Origin: Agrypnia vestita | Lineage: Eukaryota > Arthropoda > Insecta > Trichoptera > Phryganeidae | Assembly: GCA_016648135.1 (NCBI GenBank) | Contig: JADDOH010000134.1 | Span: 186,001-250,000 of the forward strand | Reading direction: 5' to 3' | DNA: 64,000 nt | Part shown: one piece after another, positions 1-11,137 of the stretch | Position numbering within the stretch: position 1 is the first letter of the stretch | Layout: the number at the start of each line of letters is the position of its first letter | Notes under the pieces: generated by a model | The model's database searches: none | What the model saw: the letters and a program-made list of their open reading frames with translations, nothing else | What the model was told of the DNA's origin: nothing | Translations under genes and position numbers: made by a program

Positions 1-968
1 TGGTCTAGCAGTCCACAGGCTTGCATTATTTCAAGTCAACATGTACATCATTTTCCTACATAGTCACCTACTTTGTCAATGCCCTTGGTCTAGCAGTCCA
101 CAGGCTTGCATTATTTCTAGTCAACATGTACATCATTTTCCTTCATAGTCACCTACTTTGTCAATGCCCTTGGTCTAGCAGTCCACAGGCTTGCATTATT
201 TCAAGTCAACATGTACATCATTTTCCTACATAGTCACCTACTTTGTCAATGCCCTTGGTCTAGCAGTCCACAGGCTTGCATTATTTCTAGTCAACATGTA
301 CATCATTTTCCTCATAGTCACCTACTTTGTCAATGCCCTTGGTCTAGCATCCACAGGCTTGCATTATTTCAAGTCAACATGTACATCATTTTCCTACATA
401 GTCACCTACTTTGTCAATGCCCTTGGTCTAGCAGTCCCACAGGCTTGCATTATTTCAAGTAGTCAACATGTACATCATTTTCCTTCATAGTCACCTACTT
501 TGTCAATGCCCTTGGTCTAGCAGTCCACAGGCTTGCATTATTTCAAGTCAACATGTACATCATTTTCCTACATAGTCACCTACTTTGTCAATGCCCTTGG
601 TCTAGCAGTCCACAGGCTTGCATTATTTCAAGTCAACATGTACATCATTTTCCTACATAGTCACCTACTTTGTCAATGCCCTTGATCTAGCAGTCCACAG
701 GCTTGCATTATTTCAAGTCAACATGTACATCATTTTCCTTCATAGTCACCTACTTTGTCAATGCCCTTGGTCTAGCAGTCCACAGGCTTGCATTATTTCA
801 AGTCAACATGTACATCATTTTCCTACATAGTCACCTACTTTGTCAATGCCCTTGATCTAGCAGTCCACAGGCTTGCATTATTTCAAGTCAACATGTACAT
901 CATTTTCCTACATAGTCACCTTCTTTGCCAATGCCCTTGGTCTAGCAGTCCACAAGCTTACATTATTT
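1..968. repeat. 85-bp tandem satellite array, truncated by the window start
   Basis: Eleven full monomers begin at about 1, 86, 171, 256, 340, 424, 513, 598, 683, 768 and 853, and a partial twelfth begins at 938. Most are exactly 85 bp; three differ by 1-4 bp through small indels. Each monomer carries TGGTCTAGCAGTCCACAGGC and the words ACATGTACATCATTTTCC and CACCTACTTTGTCAATGCCC. Diagnostic variants alternate between neighbouring monomers (CTACATAG versus CTTCATAG; ATTTCTAG only in units 2 and 4; CTTGATCTAG at 683 and 853), so part of the array has a 170-bp higher-order period. The open frames inside it are a by-product of repetition and show no protein family. Confidence 0.95.
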
Positions 969-1149
969 CCATGAAGAAGGTTTTCGGTTGGTCGCCAAAA
1001 CACATTTGCACACTTTGAGCTTGAGTTCTGCAGTAAGCTGTCTTGGTACCCGCATAGACTTCAAGGAAGCCATGCTCCTCGTAGATGATTTGGTTGGCAG
1101 AACCATGAGTGATGTAATGGTAGCGTCTTCTTCGTCACGAAATATGACA

Positions 1150-1450
1150 AAGAAGACACTACCTCTTCTTCTTCTTCCTTGCACTGTCCCGACTCATTGC
1201 CTTGGTAGGACCTTGGGGTCGGCTCTTCTCGTTCTCAGGCTGTACATTCATCGCTTCTGGTTGTCGCATTTCTCTGCAGAATTTCGGAGCATTGAGTCAT
1301 CCAGTAATTCTTTGGTCTTCCTCTGGATGACTGTCGTTGAAGCTCCATAGACATTGCCTGCTTCACCGCGTGGTCTGGTGGTCTCCGTCGTGTGTGCTCG
1401 TACCATCTCGGCTGTCGATTTAATTTTTCTCTTGCAAATGGCGTAATAAA
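1150..1450 (-). mobile_element. 3' end of a decayed non-LTR retrotransposon (LINE)
   Basis: Read on the minus strand, frames here give the usual C-terminal tail of insect LINE reverse transcriptases: WYEHTRRRPPDHAVKQAMSM, then RGRPKNYWM, then in another frame the tail word RTRRADPK. A purine-rich AAGAAGAAGAAGAGG stretch follows, as in many such 3' ends. The frame changes and stops show it is dead. The satellite array at 1-968 starts directly beyond this relic. The family is inferred from the tail motif only; the clade is not resolved. Confidence 0.6.
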
Positions 1451-1709
1451 AAATTAGAATATTATCATTAACCCGGAAAACAATAATATTGTTTCCTGTA
1501 GTTAAAAAATTGATTTCAAACATTGAATGAGTTTTTCTCAAAACTGTTTTTTTTACCTTACGCCAAGATAGAACTGGGGTAGCTGGATAACTTTATAAAA
1601 GTAGAAAAAGTTACTTCATTCGGCTTACAAAGCTTCTGTTAGTCGGAGGCTTGTGAGTTATGAGATAAAATATTACGGTTTCTTATAAAATGACGATTAA
1701 TTTAGTTGA

Positions 1710-2630
1710 ATACTAGCTGTCCTTACCCGGCGTTGCACGGGTTGAGGATTGAGTTTAAAATAAATTTGTGAGGGTAAACAAGGGTTCGATTCGAATGGTA
1801 TAGATTTGCTTTGCATCGAAAATATATAAACGGAGAGGAAGGGTTAAAAGAATAGGGGTGAAATGTCGCATATGTTACCCGCCGGGTCCTAAAGAATAAT
1901 TTTCCCAATTTTGAGTCCGATCGGTCAAACGGTACAGATTTGCATCGAAAATATGTTAGAGGGAGGGGGAAGGGGTATGAGCATAGGGAGGAAATATTGC
2001 CTATATTACCCGCCGAGTCCTAAAGAATAAGTTTACAAATTTTGAGTCAAACGGTACAGATTTGCTTCTAAAATATGTCAAAAGGAGGGGAAGGGGTATG
2101 AGAATAGGGGGGAAATGTTGGTTATGTTACCCGCCGACTCCTAAAGAATGTGTTTCCAAATTTTGATTCCGATCGGTCAAACGGTACAGATTTGCATAGA
2201 AAATATGTCAGGGGGAGGGGAAGGGGTAAGAGAATAGGGGGAAATATCGCCTTTGTTCCCCGCCGAGTCCTGAAGAATAAGTTTCCAAATTTTGAGTCCG
2301 ATCGGTCAAACGGTACAGATTTGCATCGAAAATATGTTAGAGGGAGGGGAAGGGGTATGAGAATAGGGAGGAAATGTTGCCTAAGTTACCCGCCGAGTCC
2401 TAAAGAATAAGTTTACAAATTTTGAGTCTGATCGGTCAAACGGTACAGATTTGCATCGAAAATATGTCAGAGGAAGGGGAAGAGGTATGAGAATAGGGGG
2501 GAAATGTTGCCTATGTTATCCGCCTGATCCCAAAGCATAAGTTGCAAAATTTGAATCGAATCGGACAAACGGTGTGGATTTTACAGTAAACAGACAGACA
2601 GACAGACATTGAGTTTTATAGGTATAGATT
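1710..2630. repeat. Interspersed repeat with an internally expanded ~125-130 bp tandem unit
   Basis: The element opens with TACTAGCTGTCCTTACCC and ends with an (ACAG)n run followed by TTGAGTTTTATAGGTATAGA. Between them, a unit containing CGGTCAAACGGTACAGATTT, a GGGAGGGGAAGGGGT purine block and ACCCGCCGAGTCCTAAAGAA is repeated about seven times (key words near 1921, 2045, 2171, 2301, 2431 and 2553). The ends resemble non-autonomous retroposons common in insect genomes, where a (CAGA)n run precedes a short AT tail; that assignment is inference. The 86-residue open frame at 2150-2410 is only the repeat read through. Confidence 0.7.
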
Positions 2631-3133
2631 GTTCGCGTTGCATAATAAATGTAATTAAAAATATTATAGAACATTTTCAAACCATTATACTTCATTAAAA
2701 CACAAATTTGACTGGGGTCCCGTCTGTACCCCGCGCCGGCTTCCGGTCCTATTTTCAATCTTCCGGTATCCGAAGGTTAAGTAGGTTGTCAATTGCATAA
2801 TTAATAAATTCTAATTTTTATTTAGCCTCTTAATGTGACGTCATTACCAAATCGGTGACGCGTTTGCTAGTCACTGTAAAAATAGTTCAAAATCCGCGGT
2901 ATACTTTTAGATTCTGCTCGGAAATTGGTTAGCTAATGAGAAAAATTGAAAGATTGAATCCACAACCTATAAAAGCTTAAAATAGCTTTCCCTAAAACTT
3001 GAATGTACGAGGATGGGCTAAAATAACTCCAAAAAATAAGGTGCTTTTTTATTTAATATTATTATCCATTATTTGATCGTCTTTACATTGTCTGGCAAGG
3101 CCACGCCAGATGAAATGTTTGTTATGTTAATAT
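2631..3133. other. AT-rich intron sequence, no gene seen
   Basis: No open frame with recognisable protein similarity, RNA gene or clear repeat was found. There is a short GC-rich patch at about 2715-2760. It lies inside the long upstream intron inferred for the PRP16 gene. Confidence 0.5.
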
Positions 3134-4251
3134 TTAAGGCGATCGTCTAGCAGAATGAGCAAATTTCACCATTTTTTCTCATATCTTCTCTTGCGTTTTT
3201 TATCACATTTTTGTATGGAAATATCTCATTTTAAAATTTATTCAGATTACGTTTATTTTAAATACGAATATTTTGTTAAAATTTCACAAACTAAATTATA
3301 TAATTGATTAATAAATTACAAAACCTTCGATGTTTTAAAAATGAAGAAAATTGCTCCACTTTGTGGGTCTTTTATGACTGAACGGCCTGTTGAGATGTCT
3401 TTTTTATTCAATAATATTACAAAGTAAACGTTTATCTTAAATTTGTTACAATTATTTCAAAATCTGTAAATTCATTTACATGCAATTTATGTTTTTAAAA
3501 AACACTGTTTTTTAAATTATTTTTATTTTTTGTGTGTTTTTTTCAATCCTTTATAGATAATTCATATTTTTTTTCCTTTAACAAATTAAAGGAATAGACA
3601 TTATTATTTTAAAATTAATACAAAAAAAAAAATCAAAAAATTATTCTCAATTTCAGATTTTAGCTATTTAATCAAGGCACTGCGTATTGTGTCATAAAAA
3701 CGTTGCGTCTTGATTAGATATCTAAAATCAGGAATATCGACAGAGATTTTGATTTTTTTAGTTTTTTTTTTACAAAATTGTAATATCTATTCTTTTGACT
3801 ATTGAAGTAAAAAAGTTGACAACCATGTAAAAAGAGTTGAAAAAAAACAATAAAAAAATAAAATTATTTTTTAAAATAGTATTTTTTAAAACATAAATTG
3901 CATGTAAACGTATTACCAGATTTTGCAATAATTGTAACAAATTTAAGATAAACGTTTACTTTATAATATTATTGAATAAAAAAGACATCTCAACATGCCG
4001 TTCAGTCATAAATGGCCCACAAAGTGGAGCAATTTTCTTCATTTTTAAAACATCGAAGGTTTGATAATTTATTAATCAATTATATAATTTAGTTTGTGAC
4101 ATTTAATAAGATATTCATATTTAAAATATATGTAACCTGCTGAATAAATTTTAAAATGAGATATTTTCCTACAAAAATGTGATAAAAAACGCAAGAGAAG
4201 ATATGAGAAAAAATGATGAAATTTGCTCATTCTGCTAGACGATCGCCTTAA
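3134..4251. mobile_element. 1.1-kb fold-back element bounded by TTAA
   Basis: The left half is the near-complete reverse complement of the right half. The outer ends read TTAAGGCGATCGTCTAGCAG at 3134 and the exact reverse complement ending at 4251. Similarity continues inward (for example AACGTTTATCTTAAATTTGT near 3430 with its complement near 3940) to a centre near 3690, where AATCAAGGCACTGCG faces CGTTGCGTCTTGATT. No transposase frame is present, so this is non-autonomous. TTAA at both outer ends fits a piggyBac-type TTAA target, but since TTAA is part of the palindrome the superfamily remains uncertain. Confidence 0.85.
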
Positions 4252-5294
4252 CCACTTCCGGAGATTTTTATTCTACCGGTTCCGAGATGTATCCGTCTCT
4301 TTGTCAGGACAACCTCTACACCAGCATGTAAATACCACTACACACCACACCATCGTATTATTTACACACTTACACCTTCCCAAAATACTATGGACAAGTT
4401 TTAGTGTGTAAAAAATGACGAAGAAACGGGTAAAATCTCCCAAGTGCTTAATATACTAACATATTGTTAATTTGAATAGTTTAAAATAAATAAACGAAAA
4501 TAGAATTTTTGCAGATCAATAATATACGTATGGATCGTCAATAATATTCAACGCGGTTTGTACAATATTTGTTTTTTTTTATAATTTTATAATATGTTTT
4601 TTTTAAGACTGCAAACTTTTTGGCCTATCCTTTTAAATCAAAATTGTTATTCAATTTATTATTTTCCGCCCCAATTTATATTTTTCCGTCATGCGGGAAA
4701 ATAAAATGGCGATGTTTTTGCGGTATTATTTTTTACAAATTGCGGATTCCGAGTCGATCAATAGGCAATATAAATAGATTTAAAACGTACTACCAATAGG
4801 CAATACAAATAGACTTACAGCGATCTATTCAATGTACGCCGTCGTGTTCATTTTCGCTGCCAAAGGGAAATGTAGTATGGATTTTTTTTACATTTACATC
4901 CAATTTATTCATTACTAGCTGGTACGGGCGACGTTGCAAGGGTGGAACCCTCCCCCCCTCTCCCTCTCCCCTTCCCGCCACCAACAAAATGTACCATCTA
5001 CCACGTTAGTAGCGAAATTACCTTTATTTGAAAGCTTAGAAAAGGATCGATGACTTAAACATAAAGATATTAAATTAATGATGTTAAAAAATATATTTTT
5101 ATATTAAAGTATGTTCTAAAAACACAGTTACTGGATTTGGTCCTAAGAGGGATGATTGACACATTATCAAAATTTTGATAATGTGTGGATGTTCTTATGA
5201 TGGAATTGGTGAACGTTGCATTGTATAGAGTGATCACTTTAGCCAGCTCATACAGGCTGTAAGCCCTGAGCCATCGTATAAGAGACTTTCATCC
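4252..5294. other. AT-rich intron sequence with a pyrimidine-rich patch and a perfect palindrome
   Basis: No gene was recognised. ACTAGCTGGTACGGGCGACG at about 4914 resembles the start of the repeat at 1710 and is followed by a C/T-rich stretch (4945-4985). A perfect 28-bp palindrome, two 14-bp arms meeting at AAAATTTT, lies at 5159-5186. Confidence 0.5.
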
Positions 5295-5487
5295 AATTTT
5301 CTCACATACAAATAGCTTCGTCTCGGTGAGACTTCTGTAATTTATTCTTTATTAACGATATTTAGTCAATTTCATCGTTTTCGTCAAATATTTCCGAATA
5401 ATTTTGGACGATATGACACTGATTTTTTAATTAACACGAATTATTAAAGTCTGACAGAGACGAAGCTATTTATATGGGAAACGTGTA
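5295..5487. mobile_element. Small inverted-repeat element (MITE-like)
   Basis: The left arm, AATAGCTTCGTCTC with GTGAGACTTCTGTAATT near 5313-5345, is mirrored by AATTATTAAAGTCTGACAGA and GACGAAGCTATTTATATG near 5441-5475. Total length is about 190 bp and there is no coding capacity. Target duplications were not identified, so the class is unknown. Confidence 0.55.
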
Positions 5488-5670
5488 TGTATGTTTTTGT
5501 AGGGTCTCCCAGGACTTATGACCTGTGTGATTCGACCGTAACAAAATCCAAATTTTATCAAACATTATCAAATTTTTGAAAGTTGTACATATGTTCTAAA
5601 TCAGTTTCTTTCATAAACTCGAATGGATTGTGCTGGAGACATCTATGGTCCTTTCTCATGATATAATATA

Positions 5671-5897
5671 CCAGGGGCCTGCAGTTGGAACATCGCAGCA
5701 TGACTTTTACATAAGCAATTATTTAGAAAAAAAATCGAAATACAACATATATTTCGTAATATTTCTATCACAATCGTTGTCATAGTATTCATATTTTGAT
5801 ATATCATAAGAATCTGAAGCATAAATATTTGATTTTTATTTCTTTTCCAAAATATACGTTTACAAAAAAGTCATGCTTCAATATTCAAGCGCCCTTG
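5671..5897. mobile_element. MITE of the 'GAAGCATGACTTTT' family, copy 1 of 3
   Basis: Terminal inverted repeats read GGAACATCGCAGCATGACTT on the left and AAGTCATGCTTCAATATTCA on the right, around an AT-rich core of about 170 bp. Two related copies occur at 26600-26815 and 31230-31450; the 26600 copy has its core in the opposite orientation. No coding capacity is seen. Confidence 0.75.
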
Positions 5898-5954
5898 AGG
5901 TGAGTATTCTCGAAAACGGCGCTATATAAATTACCCAGATATTATTATTAGTAT

Positions 5955-6047
5955 TACCATGTTGAATGATTCGTATTCGTATTCGCTGAATAGTAGGTTT
6001 GATATTCGTGTTCATATTCGTGAAAATATTATTCGTTGCATCACTAA
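5955..6047. mobile_element. hAT-type MITE fragment, one end
   Basis: The right end TATTCGTTGCATCACTA, preceded by subterminal repeats of ATTCGTATTCG and ATTCGTGTTCATATTCG, matches the right end of the complete hAT-like element at 45013-45567. The matching left terminus was not found, so this copy is truncated. Confidence 0.6.
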
Positions 6048-6109
6048 TATTTAGATTAGATTTAAAAAGTATAAGTCTATATTAGTATCATTAAAGGAAC
6101 CTTTTCAGT

Positions 6110-6400
6110 TCCTATCTAAAGCGGGCCCCAGCGCGCCGCGCCGGCTGCTTCGGCCTAGTTACGCCACTGCTTACATATCTGACGGTTAGAACACTACCGT
6201 CCCGTAGACGGGCAGACAGACGGCGCAATTATGTCACTTGGCTCGAGTCCAATGTGTAGACTGCCTGTTAACTGCGCGCCCACCGTGCAGGTGTGTGTGT
6301 GTGTGTGCGAAAATGCACACTCGAGACCGCCTTAATAATTTGACCTTTTACCTAGTGGCGATCTCGTGACGTCATCACTGCATCCACAAGGTCAAAAAAC
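6110..6400. other. GC-rich patch with a (GT)n microsatellite
   Basis: The patch includes GCGGGCCCCAGCGCGCCGCG and a pure (GT)n run at about 6290-6307, much richer in GC than its surroundings. No protein or RNA family was recognised. Confidence 0.45.
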
Positions 6401-6502
6401 AAGATCAATTTGTGTACCCTAGATCTTTTTATCGGTAATTTAGGAAGCTAAGTGCAATATTTTAATATTTTTTATATTGTATTTCTTTAAAATTTAAAAA
6501 AG

Positions 6503-7584
6503 TAACCCATAAAAACAAAGTTTTTATTATACTCCCTTTCTTTGTAAAATATAACAAAAATTAAAGACGAATTAAAACATATAACATTACACTAAACTTA
6601 CAGTAATTTAATATATTTCTAAAATGTCAGATGTTTTGAGCTTTGATAAGATACTTCATGCTTTGAAGATTAAATTCTAAAAACATTTGTCAGACAATTT
6701 AGGTTTTCGACATTCGTACTGAAGTATCTATTATGCATACCGACGGAGTAATTCAAATTTAGAAAATATTCCGCGTCGTTATCGGGCCGCTATGCTAGTA
6801 ATCAAACTTTTCTAATGATTCCAATTTGAAAAAGCCAATAAAATTTCTTAAAATCCGAAATTATATTATAATTATTAATTTTTTTTAACTTTATTTATTA
6901 ACAATTATTTTTTAACAAAAATTTGATAGATCTTCTTGATCGTCGCCACGAGTCTACTTGACAAGTTTCAGCTCGATTGGATCACGGGAAAAGGGTCAAA
7001 TATCGATCCAAAGTTTTTGGTTCGATAATTTAATGTGAGTGACGTGATTATTAATTTTTACTCCCTTTATATTATTAACTCGTGGTGTTTGCTTGCGTGC
7101 TTGCCGGATGGTGGCTTGCCGTCGAAAAAACTTTGGATCGATTTTTGACCTTTTTCCCGTGATCCAATCGAGCTGAAACTTTGCAAGCAGACTCATGGTG
7201 ATGATCAAGAAGATCAATCAAATTTTAGTTTAAAAAAATTAATAATTATAGTATAATTTCGGATTTTTAGAAATTTTAATGGTTTTTTCAAATTGGAATC
7301 ATTACAGAAGTTTGATTACTAGCAACAAATTTGAATTACTCCGTCGGTATACGTAATAGGTACTTCACTACGAATTTCAAAAATCTAAATTGACTGACAA
7401 ATGTTTTTATAATTTAATCTTCAAAGCATGAAGTGTCTTATCAAAGTTCAAAACATCTGACATTTTAGATATATATTAAATTACTGTAAGTTTAGTGTTA
7501 TGTTATATGTTTTAATTCGTCTTTAATTGTTGTTATATTTTACAAAGAAAGGGAGTATGATAAAAACTTGGTTTTTATGGGTTA
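6503..7584. mobile_element. 1.08-kb fold-back element, family 'TAACCCATAAAAAC', long form
   Basis: The left end, TAACCCATAAAAACAAAGTT then ATACTCCCTTTCTTTGT, is mirrored at the right end by ACAAAGAAAGGGAGTAT then TTGGTTTTTATGGGTTA. The arms are about 500 bp long. They share AATTACTCCGTCGGTAT-type blocks and ATCGATCCAAAGTTTTT next to ACGGGAAAAGGGTCAAA. Shorter single-arm relatives occur at 18123-18415, 25315-25631 and 50053-50372. There is no transposase frame. Confidence 0.85.
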
Positions 7585-9035
7585 GTTTTTTAATAATTTT
7601 AAGTCTTTCACTTTACGTTTAAATAAATGTTGAAAGTTTTAGGGCCTTTGCTAGTCGGGAACATGGTGAAAAATCAATCAAAAGATTCCACCAAAACAAA
7701 CAAAGCCAATGAAGCATGTAATAGATAATACATTCTCCCCAATATAATGGGAACATCGTATTTTCATGCTTTGATATATATTGTTTATAAACATATTTAA
7801 TAAAATTATACACAGTAATTTAACGCTACAATTCTTATCATAATATTTTATAATTTTGCTCTGTGGGTGCTTCAAAAACTTATTCCAGAGCCCCCTAATT
7901 TTAATCCGATTTCTTCGACGTTAGTCGAAGGAAAAGGAAAATGCCAGGAAACACAAATGTTCTGGAATGTTAATGTTAATTAATATTAAATTAAGGCTGC
8001 GAAGGTTTTATTCCAAGTAATGTATAAGTTCTTACGGAAGGATTAATATAATTTAATTATTCAGAATAATAAACAAATGTTCGGTTAAAGCGAGAACACT
8101 TATTAGAGGGGATAGAAGATAATATACTCGTAATACTAGCCGTAAACCCGTGAACGTCAAACGAAACGCGCGCACATCTTGCTACGAGATTTTTTTTTAT
8201 TCTTAAAATATGTAATACAATCATTTTACATTTCCTAATATGCACAGCATTAGATATAATTATGTATTTTAAATTTTATTCAAAAGATTCGCGTATTTTT
8301 TTTACTTTCCTCTAAAAGTTGTTATATTATTTTTTATTTGCTTATGAACGCCCTACAGGGCTTTTACAAATGAATAGATAAAGTGTACATTTATAGAATA
8401 GATAGTTTAAAGAAAAAATAATAACATTTAAAAATAATATTAATATAAAGTGGAAAGAAAATACTTAAAATACAGATACAAATATATAAATATACGTATA
8501 GTGGAAAGTAAAAAGCAAGCATACGGAAAACATAATATAATAGAAATTCAAAAACAGAAAAAAGTAATAATATAAAGTGAAAAGCAATAGCACAAGCTTA
8601 GAAAGTCATAATATAATAAAAAATTTACATAACAGTTAGTTATCTCACTCAACCAACAATAAAAAAAATACAAATCAATTATTTAAGTCCAATTTGACAA
8701 ATACTAGTACCTAATCTTTCAATACACCTTTTGAAATATGTTTGAATATTATAAATTTATTGGCAAAGACGTCAATCTCGTTCTGTTGCTCGTACTGTTT
8801 GCTTGAAGCTTGCTGGAAGCCTTTGCAGCGGGGAATTTAAGACGCTTTCGTCCTACTATCCCCGTTTGTTTCATCACCAATGACTCACCAATCAAAAGCT
8901 AGATGGCGGTTTTCCGAAAGTTATTTAACCAATAGCAATTCTTATAAGTGACGATATCATGTTTGAAAAAGGTGTTTTGAAAATTGCCTATGTTCCGGGT
9001 GCTATTATTCTCGTTTATTTTCTCCGAGAATTATC
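7585..9035. other. AT-rich intron sequence, no gene seen
   Basis: Only short chance frames occur. CTTATGAACGCCCTACAGGG with CTTTTACAAA at 8340-8370 recurs in diverged form (TATTAACGTCCTCTAGGGCT) near 34912, so a dispersed repeat is likely. No domain was recognised. Confidence 0.45.
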
Positions 9036-9200
9036 AAACATAATAATTTCGTTGTCTGTCCGTCTGTCTGTCTGTCCCCGTAATTTCGTGTAATGTCTGT
9101 AATTTCGTTCGACGGCTAAAAGAATGAAATTAAACGGCCACAACTTAACGATGTTGCCACCGCGGAGCCTGCGTGACCCGTCAAAAATACAGTACATATA
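9036..9200 (-). mobile_element. SINE-like body, same tail as the element at 14535
   Basis: On the minus strand this reads GAACGAAATTAC, ACGAAATTACGG, a (CAGA)n run and then ACGAAATTATTATGTT. The same order and words occur on the plus strand at 14645-14712 downstream of a tRNA-like head. This supports a dispersed SINE family, but no tRNA-like head was recognised for this copy. Confidence 0.55.
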
Positions 9201-9328
9201 GGACTTCGCAAAGACGCGAACCATTTTTACCTATAAAAAAGATTATAAGGTGCACAATATATTTTCTAAAAAAAAAATTCCTTAGATACACTGGCTTTAT
9301 AAACATTTTTTCCGAGACTAGTGACATA

Positions 9329-9400
9329 TCCGATATGGTGTAGTGGCTATGATACCTATCTCTCACCCAGGAGGCTCGGGTTCGGTTCCCGCTACTGGAA
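9329..9400 (+). tRNA. tRNA-Glu(CTC)-like sequence, probable pseudogene or SINE head
   Basis: The 72-nt sequence follows eukaryotic tRNA-Glu almost end to end: the D-arm/A-box words ATATGG, TAGTGGCTATGATACC, an anticodon arm CTATCTCTCACCCAGGAG with CTC in the loop, and a T-arm/B-box GGGTTCGGTTCCC. The acceptor pairing is imperfect (TCCGATA against TACTGGA has one mismatch and one G-T pair), and the outer T-stem pair is also mismatched. A T-rich run (TATTTTT) follows within 10 nt and could terminate Pol III. The stem mismatches favour a pseudogene, but a functional gene is not excluded. Confidence 0.6.
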
Positions 9401-10530
9401 TATATTTTTCTCATTTTATTTAAGAATTTACTTTGTTGTCTATTTTATTAATTATTTAATTATGTTGTCGCTAGAGTGATATTGTCATCAGAGGACAATA
9501 TCGCGTTTAGTTTTACGCACAATCGCCAGGGTTAAAAATATTACCATTAAATTCCGGCAGGGGAAATAAAAAAAAATGTTTAAAATTTTGATAAAAGTCG
9601 TTATTACTATTTCATTGTTGTCCGCTATTAATAATTATAAATACTTATTATTTAGGAACTGGCATTTAAAAGTATCGTCATTTTTAACGGGTTACAGGTG
9701 GCGTCTGACATTTTTTCATAACCTTTTTTTTAATTTGACGTTTAATTTATATTTATCATAACATAATTCTTTAATAGTTCGTTTTTTTCGCTTCAAAGCT
9801 GGTGATACCGCTAGATGGCGCTGTTTTCACAGCCGTAACTCCCGGCCGAAATATATTGAATTGTCTATGTAATGATACCCTGTATCAAGGTGCATTCTTC
9901 GAGAATACTCCCACATTGACCTTAAATTTTGTCGTTAAAATATTATTAAAAATAAAAGTCTCCAACATATTTTATAAAAAAAACTTTGTACAATACTAGG
10001 ACATAATTACTTATAATTGTTCTTCTTTCTTCGGCGGTCCCTCGTTGCGAGGATGACGTCTGCCGTATTATTAATTATGCGTCCGAGCGTGGCTGAGGAG
10101 CCCTATTCTGGAACCGCACACGAATCGTGCGCACGAATTCGGTAGGTAGTGGCATTCTGAGGGAGACTCCCTTTCTTTCCTCGTAACTTCTAATTGACGT
10201 TAAGCTGAAATTCAACCATGTAAAAAAAGTACGTCATGTTTGACGGGTTATAGCTAGTTTCTTAATGATTTCATTCCTTTGATCAGTAGCTTTCGTTTGC
10301 CAGTAGGTACCTGACATTTATACCTCGTAACAAAGTAGTGCGGTTCGTCGCCTTTTTATATCCAGACATTCCAATGTACTTATAAAACATGGGAACCATC
10401 TGGTGTTACATGATGGGGGCCGGTAAATGCCATCTGCACAAAAATTCTCTAACTAAGTAGCAATTTTCGTATTTGTCCACCGATCAACGCTCATTGTAAC
10501 GATTAAGCGATGTAAATGACCATTAGGATA
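9401..10530. other. Intron sequence, no gene recognised
   Basis: No supported coding region. A moderately GC-rich stretch at 10020-10180 (TCGGCGGTCCCTCGTTGCGA near 10031) looks like a repeat fragment but has no second copy in the window. Confidence 0.4.
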
Positions 10531-11137
10531 CGAACATGCCGAAGATGCTTCACTGCGATACCTCGCGATCGCGGTTTCAGCTCGCTACCTCGATGTCGAT
10601 ACTTGCTATTTACATGGATGGCGGTGCTAACATGTCGGTTCAGTCGCACCTCGATGACATTCAATTCACAGTATTTATCAAGTAAAAAATAGAACTTAAA
10701 GTGGCACTACGTAGAATCACTAAGTGAAAACAATGAACTGATGGTAGGTAATGTTTATTTTACAGTTTAAAAGATACCTACAGCGATCGTGACATGAACA
10801 ATACGGGATTAACAATAATGACAGCTCCATTTGTTTTTACATAGCGGTCGACGGCAAGTAGCGATGTGATCTGGCTCGTGATTGGACAAATTCGCAATCA
10901 CGAGCCAGATCACATCGCTGCTCGCGGTCGACCGCGATGTAAAAACAAAATATTTTGTTTTCGCGTAAGCATCGAGGCAATCCTCTATGTAGGCCACAAT
11001 GTATCACAGTGAGGTATCTTTCGGCATGTGCGTGCGTATCTACCAGCATGTGTTTGTTTTACATGGAGGTGACATCGAGGTAGCGAGCTAAACCGCGTCC
11101 GCGAGGTATCGCAGTGAAGCATCTTCGGCATGTTCGC
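10531..11137. mobile_element. Inverted-repeat element with a nested perfect hairpin
   Basis: The outer arms, about 70-75 bp, are 10531-10605 and 11064-11137. CGAACATGCCGAAGATGCTT with CACTGCGATACCTCGCG is mirrored by CGCGAGGTATCGCAGTGAAG with CATCTTCGGCATGTTCG. Inside, a perfect 25-bp stem (10860-10884 with 10895-10919) surrounds a 10-nt loop, and it extends imperfectly outward through GGTCGAC words on both sides to about 10827 and 10955. No protein was recognised. It is probably a non-autonomous DNA transposon; the target duplication is not determined. Confidence 0.75.

Noticed and set aside
21..1018. Series of overlapping 70-99-codon frames with repeated MHYFKSTCTSFS-type peptides
   Set aside because: Produced by translation of the 85-bp satellite; frames shift between monomers and none is preserved as a protein.
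988..1350. 120-codon plus-strand frame
   Set aside because: Antisense of the LINE 3' end read on the minus strand.
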